Origin: Tabrizicola_A aquatica
GTDB lineage: Bacteria > Pseudomonadota > Alphaproteobacteria > Rhodobacterales > Rhodobacteraceae
NCBI GenBank assembly: GCA_965194375.1
Contig: CBDAEL010000003.1
Direction: 5' to 3' (one strand)
Length of the DNA stretch: 64,000 nt
Of this stretch, positions 35,016-43,162 are shown piece after piece. Each line of letters opens with the position of its first letter. Position 1 is the first letter of the stretch. Both the position numbers and the translations under genes were made by a program. The notes under the pieces were generated by a model. That model searched no databases. It saw only the letters and a program-made list of their open reading frames with translations, and was not told the DNA's origin.

Positions 35016-36377
35016 TTACCAGCGGCGTTCAAAGCGGCGGCGCAGCCAGATGGCGCCGACGTTCATCACCACAAGAAAGACCAACAGCACGATGATCGCA
35101 CCGTTCGACCGTTCGATAAAGGCAGGGTCAGACCGGCTGGCCCAAGAATAGACCTGCACCGGCAGCGCAGTGGCCGGGTCCATCATGCCCGACATCGGCA
35201 GGCCGGGGTAATTGTCGACGAAGGCCACCATGCCGATCAACAACAGCGGCGCGGTTTCCCCCAGCGCCGTGGCCAGGCCCAGAATGGTGCCGGTCAGGAT
35301 GCCGGGCATCGCCAAGGGCAGCACATGGTGAAACACCGTTTGCATCTTTGACGCCCCCACCCCCAGCGCCGCATCGCGGATCGACGGCGGCACGGCCCGG
35401 ATCGAGGCCCGGGTGGCGATGATGATGGTGGGCAGGGTCATCAGGCTGATCACCAGCGCGCCGACAAAGGAAGACGACTGCGCGAAGCCCGCGAAGTTGA
35501 TAAAGATCGCCAGACCCAAGATCCCGAATACAATCGAGGGCACGGCGGCAAGGTTCGAGATGTTCACCTCAATCGCATCGGTCCAGCGATTCTTGGGCGC
35601 GAACTCTTCGAGATAGATCGAGGCCGCAACGCCCACGGGCAGGCACATCAGCGCGACCAGCGCCATCAGATAGGCAGACCCGATCAGCGCCACACCCAGA
35701 CCCGCCGCCTCGGGCCGCTGGTCAGAGGCGTCAGGATTGGTGAAAAAGCCCCAGTTCCAGCCGGTTGACAAGATCCCTGCCCCGCGCAGCCGGTCGGCCA
35801 GCTCCAGCTGTTCGGGGGTAATGTTGCTGTCCAGCTTGGCGCTTTCCATGGTGACGCGACCCTTGAGGTAGCCGTCAATCCGGCCCCCCGCCAAGACAGT
35901 CGAGTCAATCGTGGTACCGATCAGTGCGGGATCAGCCAGCACCATGGCACGCAATCCGCCCGCCGCATCTTTCGAAATGAACTCGGCCACCTCTTTGTCG
36001 GTCAGCGTGCCAAGGTCGATCTTCTGGCGTTCCAGCTCGACCATCAACGATTGCGCCAGCACCTTGGTATAGCCAATGGTGGTAACTTTACCCATTTCGG
36101 CGGCGTCGCGGTTGCCCTTGGGGTCCAGCACTTTTTCGGTCAATTCGACCGGAAAGCTGAGCTTGGCCTGAAAGAAGGCCGAGCTGCCATCGCGCACGAT
36201 TGTGAAAAGCATGATGGTCAGCATGGTCAACGAAATGGCAATCGCCACCAGACCATAGAGCCGGAACCGACGTTCGGCAGCATTGCGGCGCTTCATCTCG
36301 GGGCTGGTGACATAGATCGACTGCGCGGGCTTCGCCCCCGGCATCGGCGCGGCATCCAAGGCGGCAAGATCGGTCAT
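35016..36377 (-). CDS. pstA: Phosphate ABC transporter permease PstA
   Basis: A 453-residue permease, longer than the ~300 residues of enterobacterial PstA. It has an N-terminal cytoplasmic stretch, one membrane helix (about 40-65), a long periplasmic insert, then the six-helix permease core with EEFAPKNRWTDAIEVNISNLAAVPSIVFGILG. This long form is normal in alphaproteobacteria. The ATG overlaps the pstC stop (ATGA), so production is coupled to PstC. Confidence 0.94.
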   Translation of the reverse strand: MTDLAALDAAPMPGAKPAQSIYVTSPEMKRRNAAERRFRLYGLVAIAISLTMLTIMLFTIVRDGSSAFFQAKLSFPVELTEKVLDPKGNRDAAEMGKVTTIGYTKVLAQSLMVELERQKIDLGTLTDKEVAEFISKDAAGGLRAMVLADPALIGTTIDSTVLAGGRIDGYLKGRVTMESAKLDSNITPEQLELADRLRGAGILSTGWNWGFFTNPDASDQRPEAAGLGVALIGSAYLMALVALMCLPVGVAASIYLEEFAPKNRWTDAIEVNISNLAAVPSIVFGILGLAIFINFAGFAQSSSFVGALVISLMTLPTIIIATRASIRAVPPSIRDAALGVGASKMQTVFHHVLPLAMPGILTGTILGLATALGETAPLLLIGMVAFVDNYPGLPMSGMMDPATALPVQVYSWASRSDPAFIERSNGAIIVLLVFLVVMNVGAIWLRRRFERRW

Positions 36378-37834
36378 TCGTATTGCTCCTTGTACTTGCG
36401 CACGATGTAGAGCGCAAAGACGTTCAGGCCGAGCGTGATGATGAACAGCGTCATCCCCAGTGCAAAGGCCACCAGCGTCTCGGGCGAGGCAAAGTCGGTG
36501 TCCCCGGTCAACTGGCCGACGATCTTCACCGTCATTGTGGTCATCGCATCAAACGGGTTGAGCGACAGCTGCGCCGCAGCCCCTGCCCCCATCACCACAA
36601 TCATCGTCTCGCCAATCGCGCGGCTCGCGGCCATCAGCACCGCCCCAACAATGCCCGGAAGGGCTGCGGGCAAGATCACCTGCCGCACGGTTTCGGACCG
36701 GGTGGCACCCAGACCATAGCTGCCATCGCGCAAAGATTGCGGCACGGCGTTGATGATGTCGTCCGACAGGGAGGAAATGAACGGGACGTTGAGAATCCCA
36801 ATCACGATCCCGGCCGTCATCACAGATGAGCCGGAATTGCCTAGACCCAAAGGCTCGGCGAACCAGTCGCGCAGCGCAGGACCCACGGTCACTAGCGCAA
36901 AGATACCAAAGACCACGGTCGGGATGCCCGCGATGATTTCGATCAGCGGCTTGACCCAGTTGCGCACCGGACGCGAGGCGTATTCGGCCAGATAAATCGC
37001 GGTGAAAAGCCCAATCGGCACCGCGACCAACAGCGACACCACGCTGATGTAAAGCGTCCCCCACAACAGCGGGATCATCCCCAGATCGGAATTGCCGCGA
37101 AAGTTCGGCGACCAAGTCAGCGAAAAGAAGAAATCCTGTATCGGGTATTTTGTAAAGAAATCATAGGTTTCTGACGCCATCGACCAGATGATGCCAAAGG
37201 TGGTCAACACGGCGATGGACGAGGCCAGCGCCAAAAGACCCAAGACGACACGCTCGACCGCGTTGCGGGCACGAAAGCTTTTATGGGCGCGGCTGACACC
37301 CCAAAACAGGCCCACAACCGCGACAACCAAGAGAAGGATCGTCCGCGCTGCCGCACCCCAGGCCGTCATCGCGCGATAATCCTGCGCGGCGGACAGAACC
37401 TCTGGCGTCACGGTGCTGCCAAGCGCCACACCGACCTCGGCCAGCCGCGCGCGCACATCGCTTTCGCCGGTCGTCAGCAGCCCGGCCTCATCTTCCGTCA
37501 TCGCGCCCACGGCGACGGCCTGATCCAGACCCCCGGCCACACGGCGCACATCGGCCATCACCAGCGCGCGGGCGCTGTCATCGGCCACCATCTCGGTAGG
37601 AAGATTAGCGGAAATGCGGTTTTCCACCACCATCGGCTGCACGATCAGCCACAGGGCAAAGGTTGCCAGCGCGGGTATCAAAACCCAGATCGCACCATGC
37701 CATCCATAGGCATTCGGCAAGGAATGCAACTCTCTCGGGTTGCCCCCGGCCGAGGCGAGCGCCTTTTGCCGCGACAGGACAAACCCTGCAAGCGCCAGCA
37801 CCCCAATGACCGCAAGAAGCATCGCGACAGACAT
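36374..37834 (-). CDS. pstC: Phosphate ABC transporter permease PstC
   Basis: A 486-residue permease partner of PstA. Two N-terminal helices and a periplasmic segment precede the core with AEYASRPVRNWVKPLIEIIAGIPTVVFGIFA and SLRDGSYGLGATRSETV (the EAA loop). Like PstA here, it is the longer alphaproteobacterial type. It is separated from pstS by a hairpin with a T-run (37868-37891) which probably lowers its expression relative to pstS. Confidence 0.94.
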   Translation of the reverse strand: MSVAMLLAVIGVLALAGFVLSRQKALASAGGNPRELHSLPNAYGWHGAIWVLIPALATFALWLIVQPMVVENRISANLPTEMVADDSARALVMADVRRVAGGLDQAVAVGAMTEDEAGLLTTGESDVRARLAEVGVALGSTVTPEVLSAAQDYRAMTAWGAAARTILLLVVAVVGLFWGVSRAHKSFRARNAVERVVLGLLALASSIAVLTTFGIIWSMASETYDFFTKYPIQDFFFSLTWSPNFRGNSDLGMIPLLWGTLYISVVSLLVAVPIGLFTAIYLAEYASRPVRNWVKPLIEIIAGIPTVVFGIFALVTVGPALRDWFAEPLGLGNSGSSVMTAGIVIGILNVPFISSLSDDIINAVPQSLRDGSYGLGATRSETVRQVILPAALPGIVGAVLMAASRAIGETMIVVMGAGAAAQLSLNPFDAMTTMTVKIVGQLTGDTDFASPETLVAFALGMTLFIITLGLNVFALYIVRKYKEQYE

Positions 37835-37861
37835 CTTTAAGCCTTATCTCGGAGGAGAAAC

Positions 37862-37891
37862 AAAAATGGGCGGGGCCGTTAGGCCCCGCCC
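37862..37891 (-). terminator. Hairpin with T-run between pstS and pstC (probable partial terminator)
   Basis: GGGCGGGGCC / GGCCCCGCCC forms a perfect 10-bp stem around a 4-base loop; on the minus strand it is followed by ATTTTTG. It lies 10 bases after the pstS stop and 34 bases before pstC. In this position it can both stabilise pstS mRNA and limit read-through into pstCAB. Confidence 0.75.
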
Positions 37892-37901
37892 AAAGATCAG
37901 C

Positions 37902-38939
37902 TTATTCCAGCGGACCCATCGGGGTTTCAGCAGCCACCATCGCTTGGGTGTCTGCCAAGGCCGGGTCGGAGACCAGGCCATAGGCCGCCAGCGGGCCATC
38001 GGGGCCAGCCATGTCGTTGGACACGAAGAACTCGATGTATTCCTTCAGGCCGGGGATCACACCGATGTGCGCCTTCTTGACGTAGAAGTACAAGGGACGC
38101 GACACCGGGTAGTCACCCGAAGCAACCGTTTCGGCCGACGGCACGACGCCGCCCATGGTGGCCACGCGCAGCTTGTCGGTGTTGTTCTGATAGAACGACA
38201 GACCGAACACGCCGATGGCGTTCTTGTCAGCATCCAGACGCGCCAGCGTCTCGGTGTAGTCGCCGTCGATGTCCACGTTGCGGCCATCGGTGCGCAGCTT
38301 CATGCAAGCTTCTTCGGTGGCATCTTCGTCCATGCCGCTGGCGGTGAAGGCGGCCATAGCGCCGGTGTCTTCACAGCCCTGGACGATGACCTTTTCGTCA
38401 AACACTTCACGCGTGCCGTGCTTGGTGCCGGGCGACAGAACCAAGATGTCCTGCGCGGGAAGGGCCGCATTGAATTCCGACCACTGAGCGTGGGTGTTGG
38501 CAACCAGGGCGCCATCCTTCACAACGGTCTCAGCGATGGCGTTGTAGAGATCCGACGGGGTCAGCGCGAATTCGGCGCCATTGACGTCCGAGGCAAACAC
38601 GATGCCGTCATAGCCAAAGCGCACTTCCATGATCTCGGTCACGCCATTGGTGGCGCACAGGTCGATGTCCGACTGCTTGATGCGCGAGGACGAGTTGGCG
38701 ATGTCGACGGTGTTTTCGCCAACGCCTTCGCACAGCTTCTTGCGACCAGCACCCGAACCGCCGCCTTCAACCACCGGCGAGGGGAAATCAAAGTTTTCAC
38801 CAAAGGCTTCAGCCACGATGGTAGCATAAGGCAGAACCGTGGACGAACCGGTCACCTGGACCTGATCACGGGCCGAGGCGATAACGGTCGACGCGGCAAG
38901 GATTGCCACGGTCGATGCGGTCAGTTTCATGAAAGACAT
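37902..38939 (-). CDS. pstS: Periplasmic phosphate-binding protein PstS
   Basis: A 345-residue high-affinity phosphate-binding protein with a signal peptide (SFMKLTASTVAILAASTVIASA). Phosphate-site motifs are VTGSSTVLPYA near the N-terminus, GGGSGAGRKKLCEG and the SPGTKHGTREVFDEKV segment. A GGAG sequence precedes the ATG. It is the first gene of pstSCAB-phoU-phoB and follows a three-repeat PHO box. The expected much higher abundance of PstS over the permease is consistent with the hairpin after its stop. Confidence 0.95.
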   Translation of the reverse strand: MSFMKLTASTVAILAASTVIASARDQVQVTGSSTVLPYATIVAEAFGENFDFPSPVVEGGGSGAGRKKLCEGVGENTVDIANSSSRIKQSDIDLCATNGVTEIMEVRFGYDGIVFASDVNGAEFALTPSDLYNAIAETVVKDGALVANTHAQWSEFNAALPAQDILVLSPGTKHGTREVFDEKVIVQGCEDTGAMAAFTASGMDEDATEEACMKLRTDGRNVDIDGDYTETLARLDADKNAIGVFGLSFYQNNTDKLRVATMGGVVPSAETVASGDYPVSRPLYFYVKKAHIGVIPGLKEYIEFFVSNDMAGPDGPLAAYGLVSDPALADTQAMVAAETPMGPLE

Positions 38940-39009
38940 CTGTCACTCCATCAGAATCGCGAGGGGCCGGATGCCCGTCGTCTGACCCTCGTCTAGGGGG
39001 CTTACGCAA

Positions 39010-39044
39010 GGCTTTTGCGACAGTTGTGTAACAGTTCTATGACG
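39010..39044 (-). promoter_or_regulatory. PHO box (three 11-bp direct repeats) upstream of pstS
   Basis: Read on the minus strand: CGTCATAGAA, CTGTTACACAA, CTGTCGCAAAA, i.e. CTGTxAxA-like half-sites repeated every 11 bases. The first two match the PhoB consensus closely. It lies 70-105 bases before the pstS ATG, a usual activator distance. The segment 38940-39091 otherwise holds only the pstS promoter/leader. Confidence 0.8.
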
Positions 39045-39091
39045 GCCCGCACCATCCCGCCAAATGGCAGGGGCAACCCGACAGAAGGACG

Positions 39092-40120
39092 TTAAGCCAT
39101 AGGAAGCAAGATACTGAATTTACTTCCATTTCCAATTTCGCTTTCAATCACCAACCGCCCGCGATGACGCTGAACAATGTGCTTCACAATGGCCAAACCC
39201 AGCCCAGTTCCGCCCATTGCGCGGCTTCTGTGACTGTCGACGCGGTAGAATCGTTCGGTCAGGCGCGGAATGTGACGGGCATCGATTCCCGCGCCCTGAT
39301 CAACCACGTCCACCCGCAAGACCGGCCCACGCGGCCCGCTCTCCCGCGAGAGGGCCAAAGTCACAGTCGTCCCGGCAGGGCTGCCGTATTTGATGGCATT
39401 CTCGGTCAGGTTGGTTAGCACCTGCACCATCTGATCGGCATCCGCCCGCACCAAAGCCTCGTCTTGCGCGCCGATCAGAGCCAGCTGCACATCGCTTCCC
39501 CGCGCCAAGGGTTGCAGACTGTCGGCCACGCTGCGGGCCACGGCGGCCAGATCGACGCGGGTTTCGGGGCGGATACGCTCTTCGGCCTCCACCCGGCTTA
39601 GGTGCAAGAGATCCCGCACAAGGCGGTTCATCCGTTCCGCCTCGGCGGCCATGATCGCCAAGAACCGCTCACGCGCATCGGGGTCATCCTTGGCCGCCGC
39701 GCGCAGGGTTTCGATAAAGCCCGAAATCGCGGTCAGGGGCGTGCGCAACTCATGGCTGACATTGGCCACGAAATCGCGCCGCATGCGGTCCATCTGCACC
39801 GCCTCGGTCAAATCGGCAAAGGCCAGAAGCACACCTTCATGAAGCGGCGTCACCGTCACCTCATAGACTTGGTCATGGCTGACTTGCGCGGTGACCAAAC
39901 GCACCACCGCCCCTTGACCCTGCCTCAAGGCGCGCTCGATGGCGGCCAACACCTCCGGCGCGCGGATCAACAGACCATGATGCCGCCCAACCAACCCTTC
40001 GCCCGACACCGCAAAGAGCGCCTGCGCGGCCGTATTGGCCTCGGCCACCAGAAGATCGGGGCCGATGACGATCAAGGGCATGGGCACCCCGCCGACAAGG
40101 CGGGCAATCGGATTTGGCAT
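39092..40120 (-). CDS. phoR: Phosphate regulon sensor kinase PhoR (no membrane segment)
   Basis: A 342-residue PAS-containing histidine kinase. The PAS-like region covers about 10-105, the phospho-accepting His123 is in NVSHELRTPLTAISGF, and the ATPase domain has NLTENAIKYGS, DQGAGI, FYRVDSHRS and GGTGLGLAIVKHI. Unlike E. coli PhoR I see no transmembrane helix, so it is probably cytoplasmic and held near the Pst complex by PhoU. It is located upstream of pstS on the same strand with its own possible PHO box. Confidence 0.92.
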   Translation of the reverse strand: MPNPIARLVGGVPMPLIVIGPDLLVAEANTAAQALFAVSGEGLVGRHHGLLIRAPEVLAAIERALRQGQGAVVRLVTAQVSHDQVYEVTVTPLHEGVLLAFADLTEAVQMDRMRRDFVANVSHELRTPLTAISGFIETLRAAAKDDPDARERFLAIMAAEAERMNRLVRDLLHLSRVEAEERIRPETRVDLAAVARSVADSLQPLARGSDVQLALIGAQDEALVRADADQMVQVLTNLTENAIKYGSPAGTTVTLALSRESGPRGPVLRVDVVDQGAGIDARHIPRLTERFYRVDSHRSRAMGGTGLGLAIVKHIVQRHRGRLVIESEIGNGSKFSILLPMA

Positions 40121-40165
40121 GGGTCACATCCTGTCACGGCGGCGTCTTGCCAACAGCTAGCGTCC

Positions 40166-40187
40166 GCATGTGACAATTGCCAGACAT
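40166..40187 (-). promoter_or_regulatory. Candidate PHO box upstream of phoR
   Basis: On the minus strand, TGTCTGGCAAT followed by TGTCACATGC gives two TGTC half-sites 11 bases apart, the spacing of PhoB repeats. It is 46-67 bases before the phoR ATG. The match is weaker than at pstS. Confidence 0.45.
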
Positions 40188-40204
40188 TCGGCCTTTTGCC
40201 CGTG

Positions 40205-40708
40205 CTAGCGGTCGCCCGCCTGCCATTCGCGCAGCGCGGCGTTCGAGTCGTGCGCCGCAGGAAGATCGGGCACATCGGCGGCCGCCTGCGGCAGCGGCAC
40301 GCCCGGCGCGGGCCTGTTGCGAAAGTAAAACGTCTCGCGCGCACCAAAGTAAAACGCCACCACCGCCCCCAAAAGCCACCACAACGGCTCTGGCACCGCG
40401 TTCAACCCGACCATACGGGCGGCAAAGCCCTGCGGGTCCATCATGGCAAAGATGAACAGACCAATCGTACCAAAGGCCAGAAACGGCCGCGGAAGGCGGT
40501 TCAACCCGTTCACCAGCCGGTCGAACCAGCTCAAGCTTGGCATCTGATACTCATGCCCCAATTGCGACAGCGCCGCCATCTGCGCCTCAACCGAAAGCTC
40601 CATCCGCCGCGTGGCTGAAGGGGTCAGCACCTCGGCCACCCCTTTGGCGGCTGTGCCAAGCGAGGCAATGGCGGCTGGGCCGCCCAAAAGCTGTCGCATC
40701 ATGCCCAT
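40205..40708 (-). CDS. GTA-type holin (3TM holin family)
   Basis: A 167-residue protein of the 3-TM GTA-type holin family. Hydrophobic helices lie at about 74-92 (PFLAFGTIGLFIFAMM) and 106-122 (EPLWWLLGAVVAFYF), with a first weaker N-terminal helix; a Pro/Ala-rich cytoplasmic tail follows. Holins permit a muramidase to reach the wall. It overlaps the upstream GH108 muramidase gene by 10 bases. In Rhodobacter capsulatus the gene transfer agent is released by an endolysin/holin pair of this type encoded apart from the main GTA cluster, which fits this locus. Confidence 0.82.
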   Translation of the reverse strand: MGMMRQLLGGPAAIASLGTAAKGVAEVLTPSATRRMELSVEAQMAALSQLGHEYQMPSLSWFDRLVNGLNRLPRPFLAFGTIGLFIFAMMDPQGFAARMVGLNAVPEPLWWLLGAVVAFYFGARETFYFRNRPAPGVPLPQAAADVPDLPAAHDSNAALREWQAGDR

Positions 40709-41311
40709 GTGGCCACCCTTGCGCGATGTTCGGCCTCGCTCAGGTGATAGCGTGGCGCGATGAACTCCTCGGCGCGGACAATCCAGCCCCCCTTCCCGCC
40801 ATCCCGGCGGCGGGCAAACTTGCGACTGGCGGGCCGGGCATCGGCCAAAGCGTAATAGTAATTGCGCCGGGCAATCCCATAGGCATCGGCGATATGGGCC
40901 GGGGCCGCCTCGTAGGACCGCTGGGCCGCACGGATCGTTTGCGGCCCGATCACCCCATCATCAATACAAGCAAACCCCATCTGGCTGCACAGCCGCTGCA
41001 GGATTTTCACGGCATTGGCGCCTGCATTGACATACATGTCAAAAACCGAAGGCTGTAGCACCTCGGGCAAGGCCCCGATGCCCGGTCTACGAAAATAGTG
41101 ATCGACGTAAATCTCAATCGCACGCGCGCGGCTTAAGCTTCGCACATCCGACACATCCACCCGCCCATCGCCTGTGATATCGATCCCAAGCCGCCGCAAA
41201 CTGTGGATCGTCACCCCGTGATTGGTCGCCCCCCCCCGGATCGTCCGGATCGTCGACAAAGCCCCCTTCACGCGCGACAATCTCTGCCGCCAACTCTCGA
41301 ACCGTCTTCAT
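40699..41311 (-). pseudogene. GH108 N-acetylmuramidase (GTA-type endolysin), frameshifted at a 9-C/G tract
   Basis: The two frames together give a complete glycoside-hydrolase-108 muramidase of about 203 residues: MKTVRELAAEIVAREGGF with catalytic Glu15 and DDPDDPGG in one frame, then ATNHGVTIHSLRRLG through the peptidoglycan-binding C-terminus in another. The switch is in a run of nine C at 41229-41237 (nine G on the coding strand). Eight would restore the frame. It may be a true null mutation, a phase-variable site or a sequencing error. The second frame has no obvious start that keeps Glu15. It overlaps the holin gene. Confidence 0.8.
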
Positions 41312-41390
41312 CTTGCCCCCCACTCGCCGCGCTCGCGGGCCTCAGGATCAAGGGGTTGGGTTAAGGGGCCATCATCGTGGCGCGCGCCCT

Positions 41391-41475
41391 TTCATCTTGG
41401 CGAAAATACTCCCGCCGGAGGCACCCGGCATCTGCCCGTCGGAGCCTCCGGCGGGAGTATTTGGACCAAGATGAA
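41391..41475. repeat. Long inverted repeat (32-bp arms), probable dispersed element
   Basis: The left arm from TTCATCTTGG through CCCGCCGGAGGC (41391-41422) is matched by a right arm GCCTCCGGCGGG...CCAAGATGAA (41444-41475) with few mismatches. Together they form a stable 85-base hairpin between ccmE and the muramidase gene. Such CCTCCGGCGGGAGTATTT elements are familiar as high-copy repeats in Rhodobacteraceae genomes. It may act as terminator for ccmE transcripts. Confidence 0.75.
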
Positions 41476-41487
41476 AACCGGGAGGTG

Positions 41488-41967
41488 TCAGTTGGTCTGG
41501 GGGTCTTTATAGACGCCTTGCGCCTTGAGGCTGTCGATCACCTCTTGTGGCATATAGGTTTCGTCATGCTTGGCGAGGATCTCGCTGGCGACGAACACAC
41601 CATTTTGCATCTCGCCGGTGCCGACCATGCCTTGGCCTTCTTCAAAAAGGTCAGGCAGGATGCCGGTAAAGGTCACAGGCACCGTGGCATTGGTGTCGGT
41701 TACGCGGAAGGACACAGTTTCGCTTTGGCCGCGCAGGATGCTGCCCTCTTCCACCAGACCACCGATGCGAAACACCTCACCGGGTGCCGGCGGCTCTTCC
41801 AGAACCTGCGTGGGCGAGCGGAAGAAGTTGATGCCGTCGCGCATGGCATAGCCGATGAGCACGGTTGAAATCGCCAGCGCCAGAATGGCCAACAAGATCA
41901 CCTGAATCCGGCGCTGTTTTTTCAGGCCTTTCATGCCGCGAAAGCCGGGTTTTCCGGTGGCGTCCAT
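41488..41967 (-). CDS. ccmE: Cytochrome c maturation haem chaperone CcmE
   Basis: A 159-residue periplasmic haem chaperone. The N-terminal anchor helix IQVILLAILALAISTVLIGYAM (about 21-42) is followed by the OB-fold domain, with the covalent haem-binding His134 and Tyr138 in AKHDETYMP. It delivers haem to the CcmF/H lyase. The start at MDATGKPGFRG is supported by AGGAGA seven bases upstream; MKGLKKQRR eleven codons later is the alternative. Other ccm genes are not adjacent; argC lies upstream on the same strand. Confidence 0.93.
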   Translation of the reverse strand: MDATGKPGFRGMKGLKKQRRIQVILLAILALAISTVLIGYAMRDGINFFRSPTQVLEEPPAPGEVFRIGGLVEEGSILRGQSETVSFRVTDTNATVPVTFTGILPDLFEEGQGMVGTGEMQNGVFVASEILAKHDETYMPQEVIDSLKAQGVYKDPQTN

Positions 41968-42052
41968 CGTCTCGTCTCCTGCAAACTTGCGCATGACATG
42001 CCGCAAGAACATGGGGCCTGCTTTGACCTCAATCAACCTCTGCGGCGCAAGG

Positions 42053-43081
42053 TCACGGGAAAACCGGGGCGAGCATCAGCCCGGCGGTCTCGTCAATCCC
42101 GAGCATCAGGTTCGCGTTCTGGATCGCTTGGCCGGACGAGCCCTTTGTCAGATTGTCCAACACCGCCACCACCACCGCGCGCCCGGCGATGCGGTCGCCG
42201 ATCACGCCCAGATGGCAATAGTTCGATCCCGCGATGTCGCGGGTCGAGGGCAGCGACCCGAACGGCAGCACGTGCAGGAAGGGTTCCTTGGCATAGGCCG
42301 CACTCAGCGTCTCATGCAGGGTCTTGGCATCGCCCTTGACATAAACCGTCGCCAGAATGCCCCGGTTCATCGGCAAAAGATGCGGGGTGAACTGGACCTG
42401 AACAGGACGGCCTGCGATGGCGGAAAACTCTTGGTCAAACTCACCCAAATGGCGGTGCTTGCCGCCCGCCGAATAGGTATGGGTGCCGCCCGAAAGCTCG
42501 GCATGCAAGAGGTTTTCCTTCAGCGACCGCCCCGCCCCCGACACGCCTGCCTTCAGATCGATCAGGATATCGTCAAGGTCAATCACCCCTGCAGCGATCA
42601 GCGGGCGCAGCGCATATTGGCCCGTGGCCGCATTGCAGCCGGTGCCCGCCACCAGCCGCCCCTTGGCAATCTTGGCGCGGTAAAACTCGGTCAGGCCGTA
42701 AACTGCCTCGGCCTGCAGATCGACGGCGGCATGGGGATTGCCATACCACTTTTCATATTCAGCCGGGTCGCGCAGACGGAAATCCGCCGACAGATCGACG
42801 ATCTTCAGATTGCGTGGCAGTTGGGAAATCACCGCTTGGCTGGTGGCATGGGGCAGCGCACAAAAGCACAGATCGACGCCAGAAAAGTCGATCTCGTCGA
42901 TCTTGACCAAAGTCGGCAGAACCAGATGGCGCAGGAAAGGAAACACCTGATCCATCGACATGCCCGCCTTGCGGTCAGCCGACAGCGCCACGATCTTCAT
43001 CGACGGGTGCGTGGCGATCAGGCGCACCAGTTCGGCCCCCGTATAGCCCGAAGCGCCCAAGATTGCGATGCGATGGGTCAT
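42053..43081 (-). CDS. argC: N-acetyl-gamma-glutamyl-phosphate reductase
   Basis: A 342-residue ArgC, reducing N-acetylglutamyl-phosphate to the semialdehyde with NADPH in arginine synthesis. The N-terminal Rossmann motif ILGASGYTGAELVRL and the catalytic Cys in VAGTGCNAATGQYAL are present, as is the His of the HLLPMNRG segment. Length is normal for the type 1 enzyme. It is followed after 85 bases by ccmE on the same strand. Start ATG is at the Rossmann N-terminus. Confidence 0.95.
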   Translation of the reverse strand: MTHRIAILGASGYTGAELVRLIATHPSMKIVALSADRKAGMSMDQVFPFLRHLVLPTLVKIDEIDFSGVDLCFCALPHATSQAVISQLPRNLKIVDLSADFRLRDPAEYEKWYGNPHAAVDLQAEAVYGLTEFYRAKIAKGRLVAGTGCNAATGQYALRPLIAAGVIDLDDILIDLKAGVSGAGRSLKENLLHAELSGGTHTYSAGGKHRHLGEFDQEFSAIAGRPVQVQFTPHLLPMNRGILATVYVKGDAKTLHETLSAAYAKEPFLHVLPFGSLPSTRDIAGSNYCHLGVIGDRIAGRAVVVAVLDNLTKGSSGQAIQNANLMLGIDETAGLMLAPVFP

Positions 43082-43162
43082 GTGATCCCCCTATGGCTTG
43101 ATGCGCCCCTCTTTGGTCCGAAGCGGGGCACCATGCAAGAGGGCAAAACGCCGATCAGCGGG

